Numbered from the stretch's first letter, positions 26,078-35,180 are shown. The stretch: 64,000 bases of DNA from Albibeggiatoa sp964388965 (GCA_964388965.1 CAYMCP010000002.1:25468-89467); one strand, 5' to 3'. Made by a program: numbers and translations. The notes: generated by a model from the letters alone, not told the origin.

Positions 26078-26093
26078 GCAAAATAAATTTTGC
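26078..26093. repeat. 16-base palindrome GCAAAATaaATTTTGC, dispersed
   Basis: Perfect 16-base palindrome. The same word in the opposite reading (GCAAAATTTATTTTGC) occurs at 45213-45228 and 52047-52062, each time in a noncoding gap and close to the words ACTCCTG or GGAGTG. Diverged relatives are around 53457 and 53491. It is a short interspersed palindromic family of unknown function. Confidence 0.7.
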
Positions 26094-26549
26094 ACTCCTG
26101 CACTTCAGATCGCGATTTTTTTTGATGCAGGCGTGCATGTGAGCAATAGACATCGCTAACTAAGTCAAACAAAACGATGCCAGTTATCCAATTTGTTTTG
26201 CCTGTGCAGAACAAACGCTGTACTCCTGAATGTCTCCATCCTTTCAACTCAACTATAAAACGGTATTTTATCATTATTTAATTTTAAGCTGCCAAAAATT
26301 TTAATGTGATTACCCTATTTGCGTATGAATAAAGTACTGGCTTTAAACCTGTTTCGACTGTAGAATAATCGACCGATTCTAAAGCAAAGACAATCATTTG
26401 ATACAGGTGTTAGTTTCGACGGTGAAACAGTAACCGGTTTTAACTAAAACGTATACGCATAAGATTAAAACAGCTGAGTACCCATCTACACTTGGGAATC
26501 CTCGTCATTTAAGGCACGGAGGATGTCAATCAATGCAGAAAGGAAGATA

Positions 26550-27095
26550 ATGGAACAATTTCACGGGACAACAATTGTATCAGTCCGTAGAGCAGGTCAA
26601 GTTGTCATTGGCGGTGATGGACAAGTTACGCTCGGCAATACCATCATGAAAGGTAATGCACGCAAAGTGCGTAGACTTTACCGTGACAAAGTGATAGCAG
26701 GCTTTGCAGGCAGTACGGCTGATGCGTTTACTTTATTTGAGCGTTTTGAAGGCAAATTAGAAAAACATCAAGGTCATCTTACCCGTGCAGCCGTCGAATT
26801 AGCCAAAGATTGGCGTACTGACAATATGTTGCGCCGCCTAGAAGCCTTACTTGCGGTTGCCGATCATTCCGCTTCACTGATTATTTCCGGTAATGGCGAT
26901 GTCATTGAACCTGAAAATAGCTTAATTGCCATTGGCTCAGGCGGTCCATTTGCCCAAGCCGCAGCAACTGCCTTATTAGAGAATACGGCACTCAGTGCGC
27001 TACAAATTGTAGAAAAATCATTACAGATAGCAGCCAATATTTGTATTTATACTAATCAAAATTTAACCATTGAAAGCCTTGATAGCCCGTCTTGA
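26550..27095 (+). CDS. hslV: ATP-dependent protease subunit HslV
   Basis: Proteolytic subunit of the HslVU protease. A 181-residue N-terminal-threonine hydrolase: the ATG at 26550 gives MEQFHGTTIVSVRRAG, with the short propeptide MEQFHG to be removed before the catalytic Thr. AAGGAAG precedes this ATG. An upstream in-frame ATG at 26523 follows its GGAGG with no spacing and is unlikely. Conserved IGGDGQVTLGNTIMKGNA and GFAGSTADAFTLFERFE are present. The gene is followed after 9 bases by hslU. Confidence 0.97.
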   Translation: MEQFHGTTIVSVRRAGQVVIGGDGQVTLGNTIMKGNARKVRRLYRDKVIAGFAGSTADAFTLFERFEGKLEKHQGHLTRAAVELAKDWRTDNMLRRLEALLAVADHSASLIISGNGDVIEPENSLIAIGSGGPFAQAAATALLENTALSALQIVEKSLQIAANICIYTNQNLTIESLDSPS

Positions 27096-27104
27096 GAACT
27101 AATC

Positions 27105-28439
27105 ATGAGTGAAGAATTAACCCCAAAAGCCATTGTCAGTGAATTAGATAAACACATTGTAGGTCAAAATGCAGCAAAACGGGCAGTTGCCATTGCCTTG
27201 CGTAATCGCTGGAGACGGATGCAAGTTGACCCTGCATTACGCAATGAAATCACCCCTAAAAATATTTTAATGATAGGACCAACAGGTGTTGGTAAAACTG
27301 AAATTGCTCGCCGTTTAGCTAAATTAGCTCGTGCGCCATTCATTAAAGTTGAGGCAACTAAATTTACCGAAGTTGGTTATGTAGGGCGTGACGTAGAGTC
27401 CATCGTTCGTGATTTAGTAGACATGGCAATTAAATTGACTCGTGAAGAGGCAATGCTTGAAGTCGGTGATAAGGCCAAAGATGCTGCTGAAGAACGTGTA
27501 TTAGATATTTTATTGCGCCCAGCACGCGACGACGACGACGACGACGAGGAAGAACGTGAAGGATCAGCTACCCGCCAACGTTTTCGCAAAATGTTACGTG
27601 AAGGCAAACTAAATGAAAAAGAGATTGAAATTGAAATTAGTGAAGCTCGAATTGGCGTAGAAATCATGGCACCGCCAGGCATGGAAGAGATGACCAGTCA
27701 ACTACAAAGTATGTTTCAAAATATGGCAGGTGGTCGTACTAAAAACCGTAAGCTAAAAATTAAAGATGCGTTAAAATTGCTAGAAGAAGAAGCCGCCGCC
27801 AACATGATCAATGAAGATGATTTAAAAGCCAATGCGATAGAACGTGTTGAACAAAATGGGATTATATTCATTGACGAAATTGATAAAGTAACACGTCGTC
27901 AGGAAACATCAGGCGCGGACGTATCGCGTGAAGGTGTACAACGTGATTTATTACCACTCGTCGAAGGCAGTACCGTAAGCACTAAATACGGTATGGTCAA
28001 AACTGACCACATTTTATTTATTGCCTCTGGTGCGTTTCATCTAGCCAAACCCTCTGATTTAATTCCAGAATTACAAGGACGCTTACCAATTCGAGTTGAA
28101 TTAAACGCATTAACTAGTGCCGATTTTGTACGCATTTTAACCGAACCGAGTGCTTCATTGACGGAACAATATTCAGCCCTATTGAAGACGGAAGGCGTAC
28201 ACTTATCCTTTGAGCAATCAGCAATTGAGCGATTAGCAGAAATGGCTTGGCAAGTCAATGAACGTACTGAAAACATCGGCGCACGTCGCCTACATACCGT
28301 CATGGAGCATTTGCTAGAAAACATCTCTTTTGATGCGCCTGTGCTTGGTGGGCAATCCATTATCGTTGATGAAAATTACGTTAATAAGCATTTGAGTGAT
28401 TTAGTTAATGATGAGGATTTGAGCCGATATATTTTATAA
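27105..28439 (+). CDS. hslU: HslU, AAA+ unfoldase of HslVU
   Basis: Hexameric ATPase that unfolds substrates into HslV. It has 444 residues: Walker A MIGPTGVGKTE, the pore motif region EVGYVGRDVE, the inserted I domain (about 130-245), Walker B GIIFIDEIDK, and the C-terminal ENIGARRLHTVMEHLLE with the terminal residues DLSRYIL that dock into HslV. The I domain contains an acidic run of six Asp coded by a perfect (GAC)6 repeat near 27528-27545. This is a simple repeat that could slip, though the frame is intact here. Confidence 0.97.
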   Translation: MSEELTPKAIVSELDKHIVGQNAAKRAVAIALRNRWRRMQVDPALRNEITPKNILMIGPTGVGKTEIARRLAKLARAPFIKVEATKFTEVGYVGRDVESIVRDLVDMAIKLTREEAMLEVGDKAKDAAEERVLDILLRPARDDDDDDEEEREGSATRQRFRKMLREGKLNEKEIEIEISEARIGVEIMAPPGMEEMTSQLQSMFQNMAGGRTKNRKLKIKDALKLLEEEAAANMINEDDLKANAIERVEQNGIIFIDEIDKVTRRQETSGADVSREGVQRDLLPLVEGSTVSTKYGMVKTDHILFIASGAFHLAKPSDLIPELQGRLPIRVELNALTSADFVRILTEPSASLTEQYSALLKTEGVHLSFEQSAIERLAEMAWQVNERTENIGARRLHTVMEHLLENISFDAPVLGGQSIIVDENYVNKHLSDLVNDEDLSRYIL

Positions 28440-28448
28440 ATCCTGCAA

Positions 28449-28542
28449 GACTGTAAAAATACTACTTTTTCGATTTAAAATTGATTTAAAATAAGTAACT
28501 TACAATAATTGAAATCGTTATTTTTAGAGTTGTTTTACAGTC
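28449..28542. repeat. 94-base inverted-repeat element after hslU
   Basis: Ends GACTGTAAAA and TTTTACAGTC (perfect 10-base inverted repeat), with inner arms CGATTT/AAATCG. It has no coding capacity. No clear target duplication is seen, so it may be a MITE relic or simply a large stem-loop ending the hslVU transcript. Confidence 0.5.
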
Positions 28543-28607
28543 TCGTGCTGAGTAACTGATTAGACCGTGTTTATTTTTACACGCCATAAATTAGCGATAC
28601 AAAATCA

Positions 28608-30599
28608 ATGTTGAAAAAAATACCGCGCTGCGACATCATCTTACCCATTTTCAACAGTCTTGCTTACGTTAAAACTTGTATTCATTCCGTATTAGCGCAC
28701 ACGGATCAAAGTCAATATCAACTCTATTTAATCAACGATGCCAGCGATAAAACAACGACTGATTATTTACAAAATGTCGCTAAAAAATCAGAAAATATCC
28801 ATTTAATCTCAAATTCAACAAATTTAGGCTTTGTAAAATCTTGCAATCTTGGTATGTCAATGGGCGTATCTCCTTACCTTTTGCTATTAAATTCTGATGT
28901 GATTGTCACACCTAATTGGCTATTTAACTTGATCGAATGCGCTGAATCAGACCCAAAAATTGCCAGCGTCAACCCTATAACAAACCACGCAGCACAAATT
29001 GATTTAGCAATGGTACAAGGGAATAATTTTTATGACATGAATTGGAGATTACAACAATATTTTGCAGATAAAACAATAGCTTTAGACATAGTTACGGGCG
29101 TTGGATTTTGTTTATTGTTACGTCGAGAGATTTTACAAAAAACAGGGCTATTTGATGAAGTTTATGGCAAAGGCTATTGCGAAGAATCTGATTTATGTAT
29201 GCGTTTTACCACACAAGGCTATCGTACTGTTATAACACCAAATGTTTACGTGTATCATCAAGGTCAAGCCAGTTTTACTCACAGTCATGCGCGCTACATT
29301 GCCAATCGAAAAATTTTTGATAAACGTTGGAAAACTGAATATTGGCGGCAATTCCACGCCTATCAAAAAGCCAACCCGCTACGCATTGTACATGATTTAT
29401 TTCGCACTCAATCTCGATGGCATCCCACACCCGTTATGTGGATAACTTATCGTAAAATCATTAAAAATTGGCAACAAAAACAGATCGCGCAGTTAATAAT
29501 TGAAAGTATACGCGGTTTAAAACAGATGACTCACGCTTTTGTCGCTGCACCCAATGCGGAACTTATTGCCAAAAATACGCCCCCAAATCGTTTGCGTATA
29601 ACCTATTTGGTTAATAAATTAGTCATTTCAGGTGGTGTTTTATCGGTTGTACAATTAGTTAATGAATTAATTTTAATGAATATTGAAGCGCGAATTGCCA
29701 CTTTATTCATTGATCCAGAAATTCGCAATTGGCGATTGCTGACCGAACCCATGTTATTTAAAAATGCACATGACCTAATCAATCAATTACCAGAAACGGA
29801 TATTGTTGTTGCGACACACTGGACTACTGCACAATGGGCGGCTACAATTCGACGAACTAAACAAACAGTGTATTATTTACAAGATTACGAAGCGTGGTTT
29901 TCCACCGAACACCAAAATAAACAAACTGTATTGGATACTTATTCATTAATTAAAAATAAAATTGTAACTTCTGATTGGTTGCAACAATTATTATCACAAG
30001 ATGGCTACCATAGCAAAAAAATTTGCATTGGTACTGATTTAGAAGTGTTTTATCCGCGCGATGTTGAAAAAAAGTCCCACCCTATATTGGTGACGATGGC
30101 GCGTCCGGGCACGCCTTGGCGTGGTTTTAAATGGGCGGTGCAAGCATTAACAGAAGTAAAAAAAGAATATCCAAAGTTAGAAATTGTATTTTTCGGTGAT
30201 AATCAGTTATTTCGTCAACACATCCCGTTTGACTATCGTGATGAAGGTGTTGTGTCAAATCAAAATCGATTGGCTGCGTTATATTCAGAAGCGGATATAT
30301 TTTTAGATGCCTCAGATTATCAAGGTTTTGGGCGTTTAGCGTTAGAAGCCATGAGTTGTGGTGCGGCTTGTGTATTGACCAGTGAAGGCGGTGTGACCGA
30401 ATATGCGCGGCATGAACAAAACTGTTTAACTGTGCCACCACGCCAACCTAGTGTGTTTGCTCAAGCTATTTTACGCCTACTACACGATCAAGCGTTATGT
30501 CAACATTTAGCCAGCAATGCGTTAGAAACAGTTAAGCAATATTCAATACAACAAGAAGCGTGTAAAACGTTAGTTTATTTTGACGAAATATGTAAATGA
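28608..30599 (+). CDS. Two-domain glycosyltransferase (GT2 + GT4)
   Basis: A 663-residue cytoplasmic protein with two transferase domains. The N-terminal GT2 (about 5-250) shows DIILPIFNSLAYVKTCIHSV, NDASDKTT, LLLNSDVIVTPNWL and a WEESD-type stretch EESDLCMRF. The C-terminal GT4/GT-B domain (about 325-655) has LYSEADIFLDASDYQGFGRLALEAMSCG and a conserved EGG. Fusions like this usually build surface polysaccharide or glycosylate filament or S-layer components. Its sugar and acceptor are unknown, and no polysaccharide cluster surrounds it. Confidence 0.85.
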   Translation: MLKKIPRCDIILPIFNSLAYVKTCIHSVLAHTDQSQYQLYLINDASDKTTTDYLQNVAKKSENIHLISNSTNLGFVKSCNLGMSMGVSPYLLLLNSDVIVTPNWLFNLIECAESDPKIASVNPITNHAAQIDLAMVQGNNFYDMNWRLQQYFADKTIALDIVTGVGFCLLLRREILQKTGLFDEVYGKGYCEESDLCMRFTTQGYRTVITPNVYVYHQGQASFTHSHARYIANRKIFDKRWKTEYWRQFHAYQKANPLRIVHDLFRTQSRWHPTPVMWITYRKIIKNWQQKQIAQLIIESIRGLKQMTHAFVAAPNAELIAKNTPPNRLRITYLVNKLVISGGVLSVVQLVNELILMNIEARIATLFIDPEIRNWRLLTEPMLFKNAHDLINQLPETDIVVATHWTTAQWAATIRRTKQTVYYLQDYEAWFSTEHQNKQTVLDTYSLIKNKIVTSDWLQQLLSQDGYHSKKICIGTDLEVFYPRDVEKKSHPILVTMARPGTPWRGFKWAVQALTEVKKEYPKLEIVFFGDNQLFRQHIPFDYRDEGVVSNQNRLAALYSEADIFLDASDYQGFGRLALEAMSCGAACVLTSEGGVTEYARHEQNCLTVPPRQPSVFAQAILRLLHDQALCQHLASNALETVKQYSIQQEACKTLVYFDEICK

Positions 30600-30683
30600 T
30601 TTATTTACAATAAATGTTGTTGCTTAAAATACCATTCCTAGTTAAGCTTTGTACGCAATTAATTCAATTACATTTATTTTTTT

Positions 30684-32342
30684 ATGCCTACACTTTCACA
30701 ACACGAGCAGTTTAAACAACAAATAGAGGCTTTACAGGCTGAAAAAGCTGATATGGAGCTGATGTTTCAAACTATTACTGAACATGCAGACGCTGTTCAA
30801 GAAGAGCTTATTGAGGCGCGAGAGCAAGCTGAAAAAGCAGCACAGGCAAAAGCTGAATTTTTAGCGAAAATGAGTCATGAAATTCGTACACCGATTAATG
30901 GCGTAGTCGGATCGGCGCAATTATTATTAGATACCAAATTGGACAATGAGCAAAATGATTATGTGCAGACAATTAAGCATAGCAGTGAAATTTTATTAGC
31001 ATTAGTTAATGATATTTTAGATTTTTCAAAGATTGAAGCAGGACAACTTGATTTAGAACAAATAGCGTTTATTTTACGTGATTGCATCGAGCAAGCATTA
31101 GATTTGGTATTGATGAATTATAAGCAAAAAAAAATTAATTTAAGTTATTTTATTGATCAAAATATACCGGAGGTCTTCATCGGAGACGCGATACGTTTAC
31201 GTCAAATTTTAATTAATTTATTGAGTAACGCGCTAAAATTTACTCATGAAGGTGAGGTTGCAATCCATGTATCTACTCAGTCACAGCAGGCAGAACAAGT
31301 TACATTACAATTTGAAGTGTATGACACGGGAGTAGGGATTGCCGCCGATAAGGTAGAAAATTTATTTGAAGCATTTGTACAGGCGGACAGTTCCGTCACG
31401 CGCGAATATGGTGGCACAGGATTAGGTTTAACTATCAGTAAAAATTTATGTGAATTAATGGGGGGAACTATTTGGGTTGAAAGTCAAATAAATAAATATA
31501 CAAAATTTTTCTTTACTGTAAAACTTAATTGTACTCATGAAACAGCTTATCCCTATTTATATCATAGTGTTGCGGAGTTAATCGATAAAAAAATTATTAT
31601 TTGTAGTCAGCAAGCATCAAATTTAAAAATCTTACGGCATTTTTTGACACAATGGGGTTTGGCTATCAGAGAGGTGACGCAGCTTGACGGGTTGCAACAA
31701 TATTTGATCGACGTTGTGATCATTGATGTAGGTGATGAATTACCGCAAATCATACAATTGATTGAAAATGATACACAATATACTTTTATTTTACTGCTAC
31801 ATGTTGATCAATTCAAATCAGACTATAAACGAAAAAATCTACATATTTTAATTAAACCATTAAAACCAAAGAAATTATATGAAATTTTACAACAAGTGTT
31901 TAATCAAACCACTTTAGAAGTACAAGCATTAAATAAAAGTGATGATTCTGTATTTACGAGTCATTTAAGGATTTTATTAGCAGAAGATAATAAGGTTAAT
32001 CAAAAGATTGCTAAAATTATTTTACAAAAATTAGGTTATGATCAAGTTGACATCGCTAATAATGGTTTAGAATTATTGGAATTATTAAAGCAGCAGCACT
32101 ATGATATTATTTTAATGGATGTGCAAATGCCTAAAATGGATGGTTTAACTACCACCCGTGAAATAATTAAACAATATGGGGATTCGCGCCCAATTATTAT
32201 TGCTATGACCGCGAATGTGACAGAGGGTGAAAAGGAAAAATGTCTAAATGCAGGAATGGATAATTATTTATCTAAACCAATTAATCGTGATTTACTCGCC
32301 GAAAAACTGTTGTTTTATAAGACTCAACTTACAAAATCCTAA
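30684..32342 (+). CDS. Hybrid histidine kinase without sensor domain
   Basis: A 552-residue protein: an N-terminal coiled coil (about 8-58), HisKA (AKMSHEIRTP, His65), HATPase (ILINLLSNALKF, TGVGIA, GTGLGLTI; to about 295), a degenerate receiver-like segment (about 300-410, lacking the acidic pocket and phospho-Asp environment) and a true C-terminal receiver (about 428-545, LLAEDNKVNQK, LMDVQMPKMDG). There is no periplasmic or PAS sensor, so it probably relies on a partner, as do SypF/LuxQ-like or two-protein chemosensory complexes. It is convergent with the rnfDGEH operon. Confidence 0.9.
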   Translation: MPTLSQHEQFKQQIEALQAEKADMELMFQTITEHADAVQEELIEAREQAEKAAQAKAEFLAKMSHEIRTPINGVVGSAQLLLDTKLDNEQNDYVQTIKHSSEILLALVNDILDFSKIEAGQLDLEQIAFILRDCIEQALDLVLMNYKQKKINLSYFIDQNIPEVFIGDAIRLRQILINLLSNALKFTHEGEVAIHVSTQSQQAEQVTLQFEVYDTGVGIAADKVENLFEAFVQADSSVTREYGGTGLGLTISKNLCELMGGTIWVESQINKYTKFFFTVKLNCTHETAYPYLYHSVAELIDKKIIICSQQASNLKILRHFLTQWGLAIREVTQLDGLQQYLIDVVIIDVGDELPQIIQLIENDTQYTFILLLHVDQFKSDYKRKNLHILIKPLKPKKLYEILQQVFNQTTLEVQALNKSDDSVFTSHLRILLAEDNKVNQKIAKIILQKLGYDQVDIANNGLELLELLKQQHYDIILMDVQMPKMDGLTTTREIIKQYGDSRPIIIAMTANVTEGEKEKCLNAGMDNYLSKPINRDLLAEKLLFYKTQLTKS

Positions 32343-32388
32343 ATGTAATGTAGCAAATTGAGCAATTCAGCAAAAGATTCGCCAAAAT

Positions 32389-32667
32389 TTAATCATCATC
32401 GTCTTCTTCGTCGTCAGCGTCCTTGTAATCATCGGGATTAGCAATAATTTCTCGATAAATTTCAACTCTATCGTATTCCTGTAAAACAGCATTCAATTTG
32501 CTTACTTTGCCATAAATGCCAACCTTGTACTTATCCAAATCAATACTAGGTACTTTGGATAAAATGCCAGATAATTCAATTGCTTGTTTTACAGTGCTCC
32601 CTTCTGGAACTTCCAAACGCAACCAAATTTGTTGCCGCATATCGGCATAGGCTACTCCAACGTTCAT
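32389..32667 (-). CDS. rnfH: RnfH family protein
   Basis: Small ubiquitin-fold (beta-grasp) protein of 92 residues, last gene of rnf locus 2. The ATG at 32667 follows a strong GGAG site; the longer open frame to 32715 overlaps rnfE and was not used. Conserved features are VAYA at the start, LEVPEGSTVKQAIELSG, VGIYGK, and DRVEIYREI near the end. It ends in an acidic tail (DDEEDDDD). The function of RnfH is not established; the family is named for its place in rnf operons. Confidence 0.9.
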   Translation of the reverse strand: MNVGVAYADMRQQIWLRLEVPEGSTVKQAIELSGILSKVPSIDLDKYKVGIYGKVSKLNAVLQEYDRVEIYREIIANPDDYKDADDEEDDDD

Positions 32668-32717
32668 GCTATTCTCCGTTTCATTAAACCTATCCAAATC
32701 TATATGAAATTGCATCG

Positions 32718-33383
32718 TTAAGCAGTTTGTGCTACGGGTTGAATGGCTTGTTGTCGCGCGTCTAGCAAGCGTTTTCCTGCCATCAAAAATCCCATGACTA
32801 AAAATCCGCCCGGTGGCAAAATCATAATTAAATAGCCACGATATTCAGGAATTAAAGTTAATTCCATAAACGCAAAACTTTGACCTAATAGTAATGACGC
32901 ATTCATAAACAGTGTCCCACTGCCAATAATTTCACGAATCGCGCCGAGTAATACTAATACCCATAAAAAGCCTAAGCCCATCATTAATCCATCTAATGCT
33001 GCTAATTTAACGGGATAACGTGAAGCAAATGATTCTGCACGTCCTAAAATCATACAGTTAGTTACAATTAATGGGATAAATAAACCTAATACTTTATATA
33101 AATCATGCACAAACGCATTCATCATCATGTCTACGACAGTCACAGTTGCTGCAATGAGTAAAATAAATACTGGAATGCGTACTTCTGGTGTAATGATTTC
33201 GCGTAATGCTGAAATAATCACGCTCGTTGTGACTACAACAAATAAGGTCGCTAATCCCATACCTAAGCCGTTAGTTGCGCTAGTCGTTACCGCGAGTAGT
33301 GGACATAGAGCTAGTGATTGCGCTAATACAGGGTTATTACCCCATAATCCTTCATGCGCAAGAGTTTTATACGTCATTTCCAT
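32718..33383 (-). CDS. rnfE: RnfE, membrane subunit of Rnf complex (locus 2)
   Basis: 221-residue inner-membrane subunit with about six helices. Together with RnfA it is known to hold an intramembrane iron-sulfur cluster; the two conserved Cys are present (Cys27 in ALCPLLAV, Cys110 in VTNCMILGR). Its start overlaps the rnfG stop by 17 bases, showing tight operon coupling. This is the only rnfE in the window; locus 1 ends without one. Confidence 0.96.
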   Translation of the reverse strand: MEMTYKTLAHEGLWGNNPVLAQSLALCPLLAVTTSATNGLGMGLATLFVVVTTSVIISALREIITPEVRIPVFILLIAATVTVVDMMMNAFVHDLYKVLGLFIPLIVTNCMILGRAESFASRYPVKLAALDGLMMGLGFLWVLVLLGAIREIIGSGTLFMNASLLLGQSFAFMELTLIPEYRGYLIMILPPGGFLVMGFLMAGKRLLDARQQAIQPVAQTA

Positions 33384-34056
33384 TGCTTTTCACCTCTTTT
33401 GCTTCTTCAACTGGTTCAGGTATCGGTTTTTCAATGATTTCTACTTTGTGTTGCTCAAAAAAATTCAAGCCATTTTTAACTGCTTTCACATAAGCGCGCG
33501 GAGTAATTGTTGCACCAGTAAATTGGTCAAAAATACCATCATCTTTTTGTACAGCCCAGCCTGCTTGTTCAGGATTAGTTAAAGATTTACCGTTAAAACT
33601 TAACACCCAATCATTTTTTTCTAATTCTATTTTATCGCCTAAACCGGGTGTTTCGGCATGATTTAACGTGCGCACACCTAAAATCTCACCATGCTTATCA
33701 ACGCCCATAATCAATCGAATATTACCAGAATAACCAGCTTCTACCATTTCAAAAGCGGCAGCGGTTACTATACCTTCTTTACGTGCGATAAAAACAATTT
33801 TAGCCTCGCCATTTTCCAATGGGATTACCAATTGTTCAGCGAGTAAATTACCTTCATAGTGTTGTTGTGGAATCACTTGTACTAGTGAGGCGCGCTGTGC
33901 CTCAGCTAAAGCTTGCTCGATTGCGTCGCGTGTTTCCACATGGGCAATTACGAGTGCAGCACCAGATAAAAAGCCAATCCCACCTAGTAACATGCTGTGA
34001 TAAGACAGCCTATTTCGATAAGAAGGGATTTTGGCTGCGGTTTTTTGTAATGCCAT
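33367..34056 (-). CDS. rnfG: RnfG, FMN-binding subunit (locus 2)
   Basis: 229 residues with one N-terminal membrane anchor (about 20-40), the FMN-binding domain with HAETPGLGDKIE, and the flavinylation motif TGATITPRAYV (Thr of GAT as FMN acceptor). Compared with RnfG of locus 1 it has a longer acidic C-terminal tail. The upstream neighbour is rnfD, ending 10 bases before it. Downstream rnfE overlaps its end. Confidence 0.95.
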   Translation of the reverse strand: MALQKTAAKIPSYRNRLSYHSMLLGGIGFLSGAALVIAHVETRDAIEQALAEAQRASLVQVIPQQHYEGNLLAEQLVIPLENGEAKIVFIARKEGIVTAAAFEMVEAGYSGNIRLIMGVDKHGEILGVRTLNHAETPGLGDKIELEKNDWVLSFNGKSLTNPEQAGWAVQKDDGIFDQFTGATITPRAYVKAVKNGLNFFEQHKVEIIEKPIPEPVEEAKEVKSNGNDV

Positions 34057-34066
34057 GATTTACCCC

Positions 34067-35137
34067 TTATTTAGATTGCGTATTCAATGGGCGACCACGA
34101 CGATCACGCCCGTAAATACGTGGTCTGATATAGTGATCAATTAGCGGTGTAATCGCATTCATTAACAATACCGCAAACCCAACACCTTCTGGAAATGAAC
34201 CCCAAGTCCGAATTAAAAACTCAATTGAACCAACACCAACGCCAAATAAAATGCGTCCTAGATTGCTAGACGGTGCGGTGACAGGGTCGGTAGCAATAAA
34301 AAAAGCAACGAATAATGTACCAGCATTTAAAATGTGAAATAATGCATTAGCGTAATAATCAGGGTCTACAAAGTTAAATATGCTTGCAATTACGGCTAAT
34401 GTTACCAACATTGATACCGGAATCTGCCACGTAATCACACGTTGATATAGTAAATAAATACCGCCGGCTAAAATTAAAAACCCGGATGTTTCGCCTAAAC
34501 TACCCGCAGTCCAACCAAAAAATGAAGGTAGATGACTATGATCGGCTAAAATTTCAGATAATGTGTGATTTAAAGTCATTTCAGTTTTGACATGACCGAG
34601 TAAGCTGGCACTAGAAACTGCATCAAAATATTGCGTTGCACCACCAAAAGTAATTGCTAATGAATCTAAAAAACCCAGCGCATTGCTAGAAAATAGTGGC
34701 GTAGGCGTAATCCAAGTGGTCATTTCTAATGGAAATGCGACCAGCAACATTACCCGTGCCAGCATCGCAGGATTAAATACATTTTGTCCGATACCACCAT
34801 ATAAGTGTTTACCAATGATGAGCGCGAAACTAATCCCAATAACTGGAATCCACCAAGGTGCCCAAGGCGGTAAGGTAAGTGCGATGAGTAAGCCTGTCAG
34901 TAGTGCTGAACCGTCATTTAAAAAGGGCTTAATAGGTTTATTGGCAACATAAAGACATCCCGCTTCAACGACTATTGCAGTCACTAAGCTTATGATAAGT
35001 AAATTAAATGCAGGCCAACCAAACAAGTACACCCCGAATAAAGCAGTTGGTATTGTCGCCAGAATTACTTGGCGCATTACCCAAGGTACAGACGCAGGTG
35101 CATGAATATGCGGACTGCTAACAATTGTGCTTTGCAT
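34067..35137 (-). CDS. rnfD: RnfD, membrane subunit (locus 2), Ser at flavinylation site
   Basis: 356-residue inner-membrane protein with full-length RnfD features: KPIKPFLNDGSALLTG, IGKHLYGGIGQNVFNPAM, many helices, ATDPVTAPSS and FLIRTWGSFPEGVGFAVLLMN. The covalent-FMN motif is DAVSSAS (172-178), so the acceptor is Ser178 (codon 34604-34606) where DxxTxAT ends in Thr in locus 1. It is the first gene of rnfD-G-E-H; rnfA, rnfB and rnfC are not upstream. The promoter is a sigma-54/NifA type (see 35181-35262). Confidence 0.95.
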   Translation of the reverse strand: MQSTIVSSPHIHAPASVPWVMRQVILATIPTALFGVYLFGWPAFNLLIISLVTAIVVEAGCLYVANKPIKPFLNDGSALLTGLLIALTLPPWAPWWIPVIGISFALIIGKHLYGGIGQNVFNPAMLARVMLLVAFPLEMTTWITPTPLFSSNALGFLDSLAITFGGATQYFDAVSSASLLGHVKTEMTLNHTLSEILADHSHLPSFFGWTAGSLGETSGFLILAGGIYLLYQRVITWQIPVSMLVTLAVIASIFNFVDPDYYANALFHILNAGTLFVAFFIATDPVTAPSSNLGRILFGVGVGSIEFLIRTWGSFPEGVGFAVLLMNAITPLIDHYIRPRIYGRDRRGRPLNTQSK

Positions 35138-35180
35138 GATGGCTCTAGCCTATTCCAAAAAATTGACTAACTAGACCATC

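Larger units (their letters stand above)
25913..26549. other. Intergenic region between the FGE-fold gene and hslV
   Basis: 637 bases without a supported gene; the 71-codon frame at 26059-26274 shows no family resemblance. It contains a GC hairpin plus T-run (25968-25997), a repeated ATCGCGATTTTTTTTG word (25984 and 26109 regions), the palindrome GCAAAATAAATTTTGC (26078-26093), and a structured segment at 26340-26430 with CTGTTTC/GAAACAG arms upstream of hslV. A CCCATCTA at about 26483 resembles a heat-shock sigma-32 -10 box, but no matching -35 is clear. Confidence 0.55.

Noticed and set aside
26290..26525. Possible tmRNA (a GTTTCGACGG-like word before hslV)
   Set aside because: No GGGG start, no tag reading frame, no tRNA-like acceptor end with T-loop GGTTCGA; only a short chance similarity.
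27377..27682. Serine-rich open frame antisense to hslU
   Set aside because: Its composition mirrors the acidic Asp/Glu codons of hslU; no ribosome site or homologue pattern, so it is a shadow frame.
28037..28360. 107-codon frame antisense to hslU
   Set aside because: Lies entirely inside the strongly conserved hslU coding sequence on the other strand.
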